NCBI GenBank assembly: GCA_023402845.1
Contig: JAEYFP010000055.1
Location: 1 to 64,000, forward strand
Direction of reading: 5' to 3'
Source of the DNA: Bacillota bacterium
GTDB lineage: Bacteria > Bacillota > Clostridia > Lachnospirales > Lachnospiraceae
DNA length: 64,000 bases
The notes under the pieces are model-generated. The model searched no databases. It worked only from the letters and a program-made list of their open reading frames with translations, and was not told the DNA's origin. Position numbers and translations under genes: made by a program. Below are positions 41,566 to 50,546 of this stretch, in pieces. Positions within the stretch are counted from its first letter, which is position 1. Each line of letters starts with the position of its first letter.

Positions 41566-43710
41566 TCATACAGCTACCCAGCGCATTTCCAGCGGTGCAA
41601 GAAGATACTCTGTCCTTGTCCCGTCTGCATATGTTACCGCCGTTTGCTGCGACTCCCGGCTGTTGTTGATCAGACACAGCTTATGTACCGTTGGAAATGC
41701 GGTGCATTCCGTGTTCGGATTTAAAGAAAACCAGCGGCCTGCCTCGTCTTCTTTTCCGGCTGCCCAGTAAATTGCTCTGTAAAGAAGGCGCGCATTTTCA
41801 TTTGTATAGGGAAGACCGGATATATAAACCGCACGGCCCTTTCCGTATTCATTGACTGCCAGACAGCAGCTGTTATTCCGGCTGTCCAGAACCTGTACCT
41901 GCTCTCCTTTTGCATATACCATATTCATTCCTTCACCATAATTGACAGACTCTGCAATACCTTCGGTAATAAAATGCACAGAGCCGGCTCTATTCAATGG
42001 TTTTTTATTAATACTTGCAGTCATCCCTACTTCCTTTTGCACGCCAAATACATCCTCCAACTGAAAAAAGCTGCCCGGCTTTGACGCCGCGGAAGGTTCG
42101 CCGATCCCGATCAGTCCTCCTCCTTCGTACACCCACTTGCGCACAGCAGATAAAATCGCCTCATCCTCCCAATAATCTCCTCCGCTCCATGAGGTACCTG
42201 CATCGCCCATATTAAATAAAGCTTTCATATCCTTGGGAATTCCCTCCCGTTTGATATCCTCAAAGCTTAAGAATGTCACTTCCATCGGAAAACCAGCCAG
42301 CGCCTCCATGGCACCCAGATAAGAATAACATCTTTGATTCCAGAGGGAATGGGCAACCTGATGCGTCTGCCATGTACGAATTCGTCCCCAGGCATTCAAA
42401 ATACCGACCCGAAACGGTGCCGTATACCGCATCGTTCCCGCCGCTTCTTCATGAATGGATCGAAACTGAGCCGCAATATCCGTCACATGCTCTACAAAAC
42501 CCGGGAATTGGTATGCAAGACTTAAATATCCACCATATCCCATTCGGTCCATCGGCTTCTGAAGCAATGCACGCCTGCATTTCACCCATACCTCTTCGGA
42601 TTCCTTCACTGGGTTTCCTCCCTCGCAAAAGATATCCGGGAAAAAATAAGGATAAAATCTCGCCTCGGTTTCCCTGATCGGAATATCTGCTATCATTCTG
42701 GTTGTAACTCCGTCTCCTGCCGCACCAACTACCGCATCCAGACCGATTGACGGAAAATACGGACCATAAGGCTCCGTACCCGCCCAATGATCTCCCAAAA
42801 ACATGATTGCCTTTTTCCCGGCGTTATGCACGAGTTCTACACACAGCTTTGCAAATCCGGCAACAAATCGCTGATTAAATTCCATCCAGTCCAGATAACG
42901 TTTTGAAGGATTTTCAAACGGTGTATGATAGCATCCCATATCCGCAAAATCTTCCGGTGTCAGGGAATAGCCGAATTCCTCTTCAAACTGCAGCAGTGCC
43001 AGAGGACTGACACAGCTTGAATAACCGAACCAGTTTACCTGTTTCTCCTTGCCGAATTCATTATACATCAGATCAAAATTATAAAAAAATGTCGTAAACC
43101 TCACAACATCTGTCTTCGGATGCTTCTCAAGCCACCGTTTCAGCACCTCAAGCGTATGCGAAGCCGCTTCCGGATAACGGATATCAAGCGGCAGTCTGTG
43201 TTCCTCCGTCCAGTGATTCGTCAGATGATTATACATGGAAACAGGCTCCCATAGCTGATATGCCAAAAAAGTTACGGTATATTGATGAAAAGGCTCTGCC
43301 TCTGATAAATACACGATTCCTGACCGATATTCCCAACTCTGAACGGGTATATGCAGGGTTCTGTCTGTTACCTGCCAATATTTCATTATATCGACATCCT
43401 CATTTGGAGCAAACTGTTCCCTAAAATAATGCTCCATCAGATCTATTTCGAGTGCTTCTCCAAATGAAGTCTTCGCCTCCGTCATAAGATAAATCTGCTG
43501 ACGATATTGCGGATGGGCCTTTGCCCATTCGTTATCCTCTCTGATGAGACAAAGTGTTGAATAAACTTTCAGTCCCATTTGCGTCAATTCTTCGGACAGT
43601 TTTGTCCCGTCACTATCCCTGATTGCATCTACGCCCCATTTTTTTGTCAGTTCTGCAATTTCCTTTTCCATACCCGCTTCTCCGGGCAGCGTAAATCTTC
43701 CTTTTTCCAT
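41566..43710 (-). CDS. GH112 1,3-beta-galactosyl-N-acetylhexosamine phosphorylase
   Basis: The 714-residue product matches GH112 along its length: GRFTLPGE start, DAIRDSDGTKL (about 28-38), EMYNHLTN-like VSMYNHLTNHW (about 157-167), RFTTFFYNFDLMYNE (about 204-218), and the catalytic-acid motif MFLGDHW (Asp307) followed by GTEPY. GH112 enzymes phosphorolyse lacto-N-biose or galacto-N-biose to galactose-1-phosphate and a HexNAc; one branch acts on galactosyl-rhamnose instead. There is no signal peptide, so it is cytosolic. It is last in an operon with a sugar ABC importer and a fucosidase, which supports host glycan as substrate. Confidence 0.93.
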   Translation of the reverse strand: MEKGRFTLPGEAGMEKEIAELTKKWGVDAIRDSDGTKLSEELTQMGLKVYSTLCLIREDNEWAKAHPQYRQQIYLMTEAKTSFGEALEIDLMEHYFREQFAPNEDVDIMKYWQVTDRTLHIPVQSWEYRSGIVYLSEAEPFHQYTVTFLAYQLWEPVSMYNHLTNHWTEEHRLPLDIRYPEAASHTLEVLKRWLEKHPKTDVVRFTTFFYNFDLMYNEFGKEKQVNWFGYSSCVSPLALLQFEEEFGYSLTPEDFADMGCYHTPFENPSKRYLDWMEFNQRFVAGFAKLCVELVHNAGKKAIMFLGDHWAGTEPYGPYFPSIGLDAVVGAAGDGVTTRMIADIPIRETEARFYPYFFPDIFCEGGNPVKESEEVWVKCRRALLQKPMDRMGYGGYLSLAYQFPGFVEHVTDIAAQFRSIHEEAAGTMRYTAPFRVGILNAWGRIRTWQTHQVAHSLWNQRCYSYLGAMEALAGFPMEVTFLSFEDIKREGIPKDMKALFNMGDAGTSWSGGDYWEDEAILSAVRKWVYEGGGLIGIGEPSAASKPGSFFQLEDVFGVQKEVGMTASINKKPLNRAGSVHFITEGIAESVNYGEGMNMVYAKGEQVQVLDSRNNSCCLAVNEYGKGRAVYISGLPYTNENARLLYRAIYWAAGKEDEAGRWFSLNPNTECTAFPTVHKLCLINNSRESQQTAVTYADGTRTEYLLAPLEMRWVAV

Positions 43711-43763
43711 CGTTGACCTCTTTCCGACCATTTTATTTTATTCTTTCAACTACTATTGGCAGG

Positions 43764-45179
43764 CTATGTATAGATGCCAAAAAAGAAAAGATGGATACAA
43801 TCCCTGGCATCTGTAATTTTTAAGACAAGCTCCTTCGTCTCAATTGCCGGAAAAGACACGATTTTCTTGTAACCAACTGTCGTCCCTCGATTAATCAGGC
43901 CTTGTCTTGCGTCCGTTTCCGCCCACAGCTCAAATTGTTCAATACGCTGACTGTATGCAATATTCTCCATTAACACAACCCTTGATATTTTAACTTTTTG
44001 TGGAAATCTAACGAGCAGTGTAAGTTCGCTTTCTCCCTCTTTCGTGCTATACAGGCAATCGTATTCGTTCCGCCTTGCCGGATCCAGGGAATCACTCTGC
44101 CCGTCTGTGTAAAGCATCCCCTTCAGCAGCAGATTTTCCGCGTAGGTGCTTTTGATATAGTCTCCAAGTTCCTTGAGCCTTCTTACATCGTTTTGATGAA
44201 GAAGACCGGCTTTTGTAGGCGGAATATTTAATAAGAATGTGGCGTTTCCGCCGACTGACCGCTCATAGACAGCAGCCAGCTCCTTCAGCGTTTTTACCTG
44301 CTCATCCTCACTCTCATGATAAAACCAGCCGGGTCTGATGGAGGTATTTACCTCTGACGGATACCAGATCAACTCTGTTTCCGCTTGAAGTCGTACCCTG
44401 CTTCCCAAATCCAGCTCGTCACTTTTTATATTTTGCATACGAAAGGACACCTCATCCTTCTGCTGACTTTTCTCGGCCACTTTTTCCGCATCACAAAGTG
44501 CTTTGGGCACCACGCTCCATTCTGATTCTCTCGTCTTCCCCGCTTCATTTCCACACCAGCGCACATCCGGCCCGCATACACTGATACATGCCTGGGGCTG
44601 TAATTTACGTATTACGGCATAATATCGCTCCCAGTCATATTGCTGCCGTTTTCCCTCCTGATTCTCCCCGCAGGCACCATCCAGCCATACACAGAATACC
44701 GGTCCGTATCCGGTAAGCAGTTCTGTCAGCTGATTCACAAAATAATCATCGTAAACTGCTCCTTGTCCGTAGGAAGGATGATTGCGGTCCCATGGAGACA
44801 GGTAAATGCCAAAAGCAAGTCCTTCCCTATGCAGTGCGTCCGACACCTCTCTTACGATGTCACCCGCACCGTTTTTATAAGGACTGGCTGCGACCGTATG
44901 CGTTGTATAACTGCTCGGCCACAGGCAGAAGCCGTCATGATGCTTACATGTTAAGATCGCGCCTGTCATGCCGGCTGTCTTAATCGCATGCACCCACTGA
45001 TTTGCATCCATTTTTTCGGGATGAAACAGTTGCGGACTTTCTGTCCCGTCTCCCCACTCCGTGTCCGTAAATGTGTTAATTGTAAAATGAAAGAACCCAT
45101 AAAATTCCATTTTTTGATGTGTAAGCTGTCTTGCGTGCGGAACGATGGAAGCATACTCTGCATCTCTGTTTTTTCTCAT
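43764..45179 (-). CDS. GH29 alpha-L-fucosidase (cytosolic)
   Basis: The 471-residue protein has GH29 markers: FFHFTINTFTDTEWGDG (about 29-45), AILTCKHHDGFCLWPS (about 74-89), and the nucleophile in CVWLDGACGE (Asp167). A C-terminal beta domain includes a discoidin-like stretch. The pattern and length resemble the alpha-1,3/1,4-specific subfamily B, which removes fucose from Lewis-type structures, but the subfamily should be tested. No signal peptide is present (MRKNRDAEYASIVPHARQ), so fucose is removed inside the cell. The gene is four bases after the permease gene and upstream of GH112, so defucosylation would feed the phosphorylase. Confidence 0.9.
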   Translation of the reverse strand: MRKNRDAEYASIVPHARQLTHQKMEFYGFFHFTINTFTDTEWGDGTESPQLFHPEKMDANQWVHAIKTAGMTGAILTCKHHDGFCLWPSSYTTHTVAASPYKNGAGDIVREVSDALHREGLAFGIYLSPWDRNHPSYGQGAVYDDYFVNQLTELLTGYGPVFCVWLDGACGENQEGKRQQYDWERYYAVIRKLQPQACISVCGPDVRWCGNEAGKTRESEWSVVPKALCDAEKVAEKSQQKDEVSFRMQNIKSDELDLGSRVRLQAETELIWYPSEVNTSIRPGWFYHESEDEQVKTLKELAAVYERSVGGNATFLLNIPPTKAGLLHQNDVRRLKELGDYIKSTYAENLLLKGMLYTDGQSDSLDPARRNEYDCLYSTKEGESELTLLVRFPQKVKISRVVLMENIAYSQRIEQFELWAETDARQGLINRGTTVGYKKIVSFPAIETKELVLKITDARDCIHLFFFGIYT

Positions 45180-45183
45180 ACTG

Positions 45184-46029
45184 TCACCCCTTCAAACCGC
45201 CGACGCTGATGCCTGCCAGCAATTGCTTTTGTCCAATCAGATAGATCATGACAGTTGGGATCAGAACGATGATCAAGCCCGCAAACAACGCACCCCAGTC
45301 GGTGGCATACTTTTGCACCTCGAACAGATTCGCAAGGCCGATCGGCAATGTCTTTTTGGTTTCGTCAGTCAAAATAACGAGCGCAAGCGGATATTCATTC
45401 CAGAAGCCCATTGCTGTCAGCATCGTGATCGTCACAATGCCGGGCCTGCACAGAGGCATCACGATCCTTAACAAAATACTCAGATTGTTTGCCCCATCAA
45501 TTCTGGCCGCCTCCTCATAACCAGTTGACAGCGACTGGATAAAGCCCTGCAGCGTAAATATCGCAAACGGAAACTGCATGACCGCATATACAAGCGAAAT
45601 GACCACACGGTTATTCAGTCCGTTAACTGCCTGCAGTTCCAAAAACAACGGAATCATAATATAGGTTGGCTGTAAAAAGATGCATGCCATATACAGCGTT
45701 GTCACCGCCTTAGAGCCTTTAAAAGTATAACGCGCCAGCACATAGGCAGCCGGAACAACAAAAACAAGCAAGATCACGGTGGACAGCACAACAATGAAAA
45801 TCGAATTTAAAAAATACGCTGCCATATTTGCTTTTTCTATAGCGTTACTATAATTTTCAAAATGAATTCCCTGCGGCAGGGCATACGGATCGGTCAGATA
45901 TTCCGTATTTGTTTTAAATGAAGAGATAATATTCCATACAAACGGATATAAAAATACAACGGTTACCAGCAGTAAAAAAATACGAAGAATCCAATTGGAC
46001 AAACCGCGCTTTAATTGATCTTTATTCAT
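45184..46029 (-). CDS. Carbohydrate ABC permease, MalG-type
   Basis: The 281-residue protein has six hydrophobic helices and the permease EAA motif (EEAARIDGANNLSILLRIVM, about 170-190), typical of CUT1-family MalG-like subunits. The ATG at 46029 follows AGGAGGG. It pairs with the MalF-type permease nine bases upstream. No ATPase gene is in the operon, so a shared MsmX-type ATPase encoded elsewhere is likely, as is usual in Firmicutes CUT1 systems. Confidence 0.94.
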   Translation of the reverse strand: MNKDQLKRGLSNWILRIFLLLVTVVFLYPFVWNIISSFKTNTEYLTDPYALPQGIHFENYSNAIEKANMAAYFLNSIFIVVLSTVILLVFVVPAAYVLARYTFKGSKAVTTLYMACIFLQPTYIMIPLFLELQAVNGLNNRVVISLVYAVMQFPFAIFTLQGFIQSLSTGYEEAARIDGANNLSILLRIVMPLCRPGIVTITMLTAMGFWNEYPLALVILTDETKKTLPIGLANLFEVQKYATDWGALFAGLIIVLIPTVMIYLIGQKQLLAGISVGGLKG

Positions 46030-46041
46030 CACTTTGCCCTC

Positions 46042-46920
46042 CTACTCTTTCCTGCCTGTGATGCGCCTTGACAGCATCGCGAGCAAAATGGCCAGCGCAA
46101 GCGTAAACATCGCGATTGCCATAGCATAGCCGAAATTTGCGTTCCTCATACCCTGTGTATACATATATTGCAGCAAAACGGACGAGGCCCCGTTCGGCCC
46201 TCCCGCCGTCATAACGTTGGACAGCGTAAAGCTTAGATTGATCGTCCCTGACAGTGACAGCACATAGGTAATTCCGATTGTATTCTTTAATAAGGGAACC
46301 GTAATATAAAAGAATTTCTGGGAGGAGGATACCCCGTCTATATCGGCCGCTTCGTATATCTCCTGTGAAATACCGTCAATTGAGGCAATATACATCACCA
46401 TATAATATCCGGCTGCCTGCCAGATCAGCGCCGCCGCTATACACCAAAGCGCAGTCTTGCTTTCTCCGAGCCATGCATGCTGAAATTGCTCCAGATGAAC
46501 AAGTTCAAGCAAGTGGTTTAAAATTCCTTTGGTCGGATTAAATACAAAGGACCAGACGATCCCTACAATTGTCAGGGAAATCACACTCGGAAAGAAAAAT
46601 ACCGCCCTGTAAAAAGCCTTTTCCCTCAATCTGCTTTTTGTCAGCAAAAAAGCAAAAATCAAGCTGAAAAACAGCGTAACGACCGGTACGACTGCCATCA
46701 GTTTCACCGTATTTTTCAGCGCTAAAAGAAACAGTTTATCCCGAAACAGATACCGATAATTCTCAAGCCCTATAAATTTACTGTTAAAACCTACATTCAG
46801 AGCCGTGGAATCCGTAAAAGAAAGATAGACGGCATTGATCATGGGAATTACCATGAACAGCAGGGTCAATAATAATACGGGCAGAATACAGGCCGCTATA
46901 AATAGTTTTGGTTTTTTCAC
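46042..46920 (-). CDS. Carbohydrate ABC permease, MalF-type
   Basis: The 292-residue protein has six membrane helices, the start pattern IPMINAVYLSFTD typical of MalF-like proteins, and the EAA loop (EIYEAADIDGVSSSQKFFYI, about 187-206). The start codon is GTG at 46920 with GGAGG upstream. It is separated from the binding-protein gene by a 133-base gap containing a terminator-like hairpin that can lower permease expression. Confidence 0.94.
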   Translation of the reverse strand: MKKPKLFIAACILPVLLLTLLFMVIPMINAVYLSFTDSTALNVGFNSKFIGLENYRYLFRDKLFLLALKNTVKLMAVVPVVTLFFSLIFAFLLTKSRLREKAFYRAVFFFPSVISLTIVGIVWSFVFNPTKGILNHLLELVHLEQFQHAWLGESKTALWCIAAALIWQAAGYYMVMYIASIDGISQEIYEAADIDGVSSSQKFFYITVPLLKNTIGITYVLSLSGTINLSFTLSNVMTAGGPNGASSVLLQYMYTQGMRNANFGYAMAIAMFTLALAILLAMLSRRITGRKE

Positions 46921-46967
46921 AATAATTGTTCCTCCGGTCCTTCACAGGAAATTCTCCTGTCTTTCTT

Positions 46968-47017
46968 AAAAAACAGGGCTGTTGTGAAAGGGAATTCCTT
47001 TCCTCCACCACAGCCCT
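46968..47017 (-). terminator. Intra-operon attenuating terminator after the binding-protein gene
   Basis: AGGGCTGT (46975-46982) pairs with ACAGCCCT (47010-47017), with further inner pairing (GTGAAAGG with CCTTTC and CAC). On the minus strand the stem is followed by GTTTTTT. A second small hairpin (ACAGGA/TCCTGT, 46944-46960) follows near the permease ribosome site. The arrangement fits partial termination, giving more binding protein than permease. Confidence 0.75.
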
Positions 47018-47053
47018 ACCTTTATCATATCTCACTCTATGGATGTATTCATT

Positions 47054-48499
47054 TTATTCCTGTTCGGCGGCTCTGTCCTGCCGAACCTGTGCGAATGCCG
47101 CTTCCACGCTTTCCGCCCATTCTTCGGCGGTCATTTCTCCGTTCATAACAGAAGTGATAGGATTGAATACTTCATCACTGATGTTGATCTTGGAATTGGA
47201 TGGCAGTGCTTCAAAATTCATGATCAATGATTTTGTATTTTCCTGATCATAGATTCCATACATATTATAAGTAGCTTCCGAAATATAGTCTTTTGCAAGC
47301 TCTCTTCCTGTCTTTGTCGCATAAACACTGCCGGCGTTCTCCGCAAATAGAGCTACGGACTCATCACTGTATAAAAAGCGCAGGAACTCCTTTGCAAGCT
47401 CAGGATTCTTTGCCTGTGCGGGAATCGAGAACTGTTCACAACTGTCCAGCACGTAAGCAGTATCCCCAGTCTTTAAAGTCGGGACTGCCGTCATTGCAAA
47501 TTCAAAGCCATCCTCTCTTGGTGCATCTGCCATTTCACTTTCCATCCAGGTGCCGTTTGTAATAAACGCTGCTTTTCCCAGCATCATTTCTGACTGGGAT
47601 TCCGTATGGTTCATACCCACTGTACCCTTTAACAGATATCCCTTAGCCGAAATATCTGCGATTTCCTGCAATACCGAAAGTACAATCGGATTATTGAAGG
47701 AGCCTTCCTCATAGGAGCAGATTGCATCGATGGCCTCCATACCGCCTGCGGAAGCAATTGCCGGCCACAGCATTTCCTCCAGATATCCCGGATAGATCCC
47801 CTGATAAGTAAACAGAGATCTTCCGTCCGCCTGCACGGTATCGCCGAGTGCAAAGAATTCATCCCATGTTTCAGGAACTGTCCAGCCTTTTTCGTCAAAA
47901 ACTGTTTTGTTATAAATCAAGCCCTGCGGTCCTGTGTTAAACGGAGCCAGGTAGATTTTATCATCCCCATAGGGCGCACATTTAGCACTTTCCAAAAGAC
48001 CGTCCTTGATATCGTCTTTCAAAGGATTGGTGCCTGCATAATTATCCCCTTCAAACACATCGGTAATATCCAGCAGAGCCTTTTCCTTGATCATGGACAA
48101 AATCAAACCGTCCTCCTGCTTATCGTTGAGAGAAATAAAGTCGGGCGCATTTCCCGCTACGATCTGCGGCCTGATAATATCGGCAATCGTCGGACTGATT
48201 GTCATATTCACCTTGACACCCGGATTCTTTTCTTCAAATGCGGCTACTACTGCATTCCAGTATGCATCACCGAAACCTCCCTGGAATATTGCAATATTAA
48301 GCGTCTGCTCTCCGTTTTCATCAATCGTGGCTTTTTCATCACTCGTTTCTTCGGTGCTGTCCGCCTCGTCTGTTTCTCCGTTCTGAACCTCCTGCGTTTC
48401 TGAAACGGCTTCCGCATCACTCTGACTCTGTGAGGAACAGCCGATCAAACTAAGTACCATACCCGTCACAAGCAATCCTGATAATAGTTTCTTTCTCAT
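47054..48499 (-). CDS. Extracellular sugar-binding lipoprotein (CUT1)
   Basis: The 481-residue protein has a lipoprotein signal (LLVTGMVLSLIGC, lipobox LIGC, Cys about residue 21), an acidic linker (about 25-65) and a type 1 extracellular solute-binding domain. Markers are VVAAFEEKNPGVKVN near residue 84 and FITNGTWMESEM near 312. It would capture oligosaccharide for the two permeases downstream. Based on the operon, the ligand is probably a host-derived disaccharide or trisaccharide containing Gal-HexNAc, with or without fucose. The ATG at 48499 follows GGAGG. Confidence 0.92.
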   Translation of the reverse strand: MRKKLLSGLLVTGMVLSLIGCSSQSQSDAEAVSETQEVQNGETDEADSTEETSDEKATIDENGEQTLNIAIFQGGFGDAYWNAVVAAFEEKNPGVKVNMTISPTIADIIRPQIVAGNAPDFISLNDKQEDGLILSMIKEKALLDITDVFEGDNYAGTNPLKDDIKDGLLESAKCAPYGDDKIYLAPFNTGPQGLIYNKTVFDEKGWTVPETWDEFFALGDTVQADGRSLFTYQGIYPGYLEEMLWPAIASAGGMEAIDAICSYEEGSFNNPIVLSVLQEIADISAKGYLLKGTVGMNHTESQSEMMLGKAAFITNGTWMESEMADAPREDGFEFAMTAVPTLKTGDTAYVLDSCEQFSIPAQAKNPELAKEFLRFLYSDESVALFAENAGSVYATKTGRELAKDYISEATYNMYGIYDQENTKSLIMNFEALPSNSKINISDEVFNPITSVMNGEMTAEEWAESVEAAFAQVRQDRAAEQE

Positions 48500-48799
48500 A
48501 AATAACCTCCATTCTATCGTATTTAGAAATTGTTCCGTTCAAATTACTGTATTCTGCCGGCTTTCATCAGCAACCTGATACTTCAATTATAAAGAGCCTC
48601 AACCCATTTGTACATTTACGATTCCTGTCAAAATTATGGACGATTTCTTCCCTGTCTTTATTTTTGCAGAAAATACAACGATTTGATATGGACTATTTTG
48701 ACATTCCTATAGACAGAATCATACTCCTTTCAGTTCATCTGGTATTTTTTTGCTAATTCATATAAAATAGAAGGGAGTTTAAAAGAAAGGAGCCCCGCC
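48500..48799. other. Divergent intergenic regulatory region
   Basis: This 300-base gap separates the binding-protein gene (leftward) and the sensor kinase gene (rightward), so it holds both promoters and probably the binding sites of the AraC-type response regulator. A TATAAAAT box lies near 48761-48768 for the kinase gene, and a minus-strand TATAAT lies about 85-95 bases upstream of the binding-protein ATG. No convincing -35 partner or RNA gene was seen. Confidence 0.45.
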
Positions 48800-50530
48800 A
48801 TGAAATGTTTTCGCAAAATCAGTTTAAAGCAACGGCTGGTTATTACCTTTCTCCTTGTCTCCATTCTTCCGCTTCTCTTTATCAGCCTTTACAGCTACCG
48901 GACTAATTCCGCGACCGTAAAAAGAAAAATTTCCACATCGACCGCCCAGCTTCTTGCACTCGTCAATACAAATATGATGACAGAAATCGAGAAATATCAG
49001 TATCTGTGCGGTTCCATCTGTGTAAATGAGGATATTCAGAATGCTTTGCTTATGGAAAATATCACAACCGCTGAAAAAAATAAAATTATGCTGCATATTC
49101 AGGATCTGGTCAGAACGAAGATTATCTACCCTGCTCAGGCAAAAAACATCACGATTTTAGATAAGGACAGCAGCATTTTTTATTCGCTTGGCTATGACGG
49201 CTTTTATGAATCGGACGTCGAAGCCATTTTAGACAATATCAATTCTTCCGAGCTGGACAGCTGGAACTATGTGGTGACCTATCGTTCCCGCGATATTCTC
49301 GTTCTCGGGCGAAAAATATTCAATCGCTACAACACTTCTCAGGTGCTTGGCTACACGCTGATTTCAATCGACGAACAGCTTTTTTCCAAGACCGTACTGG
49401 AACCGGTCAACCTGCAAAACGGTTCCAATATTTTTTTTATGGATTCCAATGGAATTGTCCTTTCCTCATGGGATAGAAGTGTTCCCCTGGGAAAAAAATT
49501 TGCAGCTCCTGATTTAATCAGAAGCATTAATCGGATCAATCAAAAGGAGGGCGCCTTTACACTGGAAATAGACGGAAAGCAGCATCTTGTCAATTACAGC
49601 TATAACCGGGAAATTGACAAATTTTTTGTGTCAGTCATTCCATACTCCTATATCAACTCCGAAGCAAATGCGGCGGCTAAAGATTTTGCACTTACTACAG
49701 CCCTTGTACTTGGTATCTGCTGCACTGTTATTCTATTTATTTACATGAGTATTTCTCTTCCAATTAAAAAAATGATCCGCATCTGCCAAGATATTTCCCT
49801 TGGCAATCTGGATGTGCGGATCAACGACAGCAGCCATGACGAACTGTCCTACCTGTCTTATAATATTGATTCTATGGTGGAAAAAATACAGGGACTGCTG
49901 ATTGCGCAAAAGGAACACGAAGAAAAAAAACGGGAGGTTGAACTGCAGATGCTGCAATATCAGATCAATCCGCATTTTCTGTTCAACACGCTGAATGCCT
50001 TAAAGCTTGTTGCAAATATGAATGAAGATTTTGTTGTGAGTGACGGTATCCGCTCCCTCAGTGAGCTTTTGAAAAATACACTTGTTAATAAGCAGGAATT
50101 TATTACAATCGAAGAAGAACTGAATAATTTAAAACACTATCTGTCTATCATGAAAATTCGTTATGCAGGCAATTTCAATGTTACGTATGATATTGATGAA
50201 TCTCTTTTATTGTGTCAGATTCCAAAGCTTATCCTTCAGCCTCTGGCAGAAAACTCTGTGCTTCATGGCTCAAAAAATGACGGCACAATTCTTAAAATCG
50301 TTGTACAATGTCATTGTGAGAACGATACGATTCTGTTTACGCTTTCAGACGACGGAAAAGGGTTTTTAACAGGTTCGGAAAACAACAGCCCGCTGTTAAA
50401 AGGCATCGGAACGAGCAATGTCAACGACCGCATCCACTTAAATTTCGGGGAAGAATACGGACTGGCCATTGCCAGCACACCCGGCGAAGGAACGGTATGT
50501 ATTTTAAAAATACCGAAAATAACTGTTTAA
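48800..50530 (+). CDS. YesM-type sensor histidine kinase
   Basis: The 576-residue protein has two membrane helices (about 13-33 and 296-318) flanking a Cache-like extracellular sensor. HAMP (about 318-370), then the His_kinase motif YQINPHFLFNTLNAL (His392) and a C-terminal ATPase (LAENSVLHGSKND, GIGTSNVNDRI) follow. This class partners with AraC-type response regulators to control carbohydrate uptake operons. The response regulator gene follows 16 bases later. Position opposite the GH29/GH112 importer operon suggests it senses the imported glycan or a fragment of it. Confidence 0.93.
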   Translation: MKCFRKISLKQRLVITFLLVSILPLLFISLYSYRTNSATVKRKISTSTAQLLALVNTNMMTEIEKYQYLCGSICVNEDIQNALLMENITTAEKNKIMLHIQDLVRTKIIYPAQAKNITILDKDSSIFYSLGYDGFYESDVEAILDNINSSELDSWNYVVTYRSRDILVLGRKIFNRYNTSQVLGYTLISIDEQLFSKTVLEPVNLQNGSNIFFMDSNGIVLSSWDRSVPLGKKFAAPDLIRSINRINQKEGAFTLEIDGKQHLVNYSYNREIDKFFVSVIPYSYINSEANAAAKDFALTTALVLGICCTVILFIYMSISLPIKKMIRICQDISLGNLDVRINDSSHDELSYLSYNIDSMVEKIQGLLIAQKEHEEKKREVELQMLQYQINPHFLFNTLNALKLVANMNEDFVVSDGIRSLSELLKNTLVNKQEFITIEEELNNLKHYLSIMKIRYAGNFNVTYDIDESLLLCQIPKLILQPLAENSVLHGSKNDGTILKIVVQCHCENDTILFTLSDDGKGFLTGSENNSPLLKGIGTSNVNDRIHLNFGEEYGLAIASTPGEGTVCILKIPKITV

Positions 50531-50546
50531 TCGGGAGAATACACGT

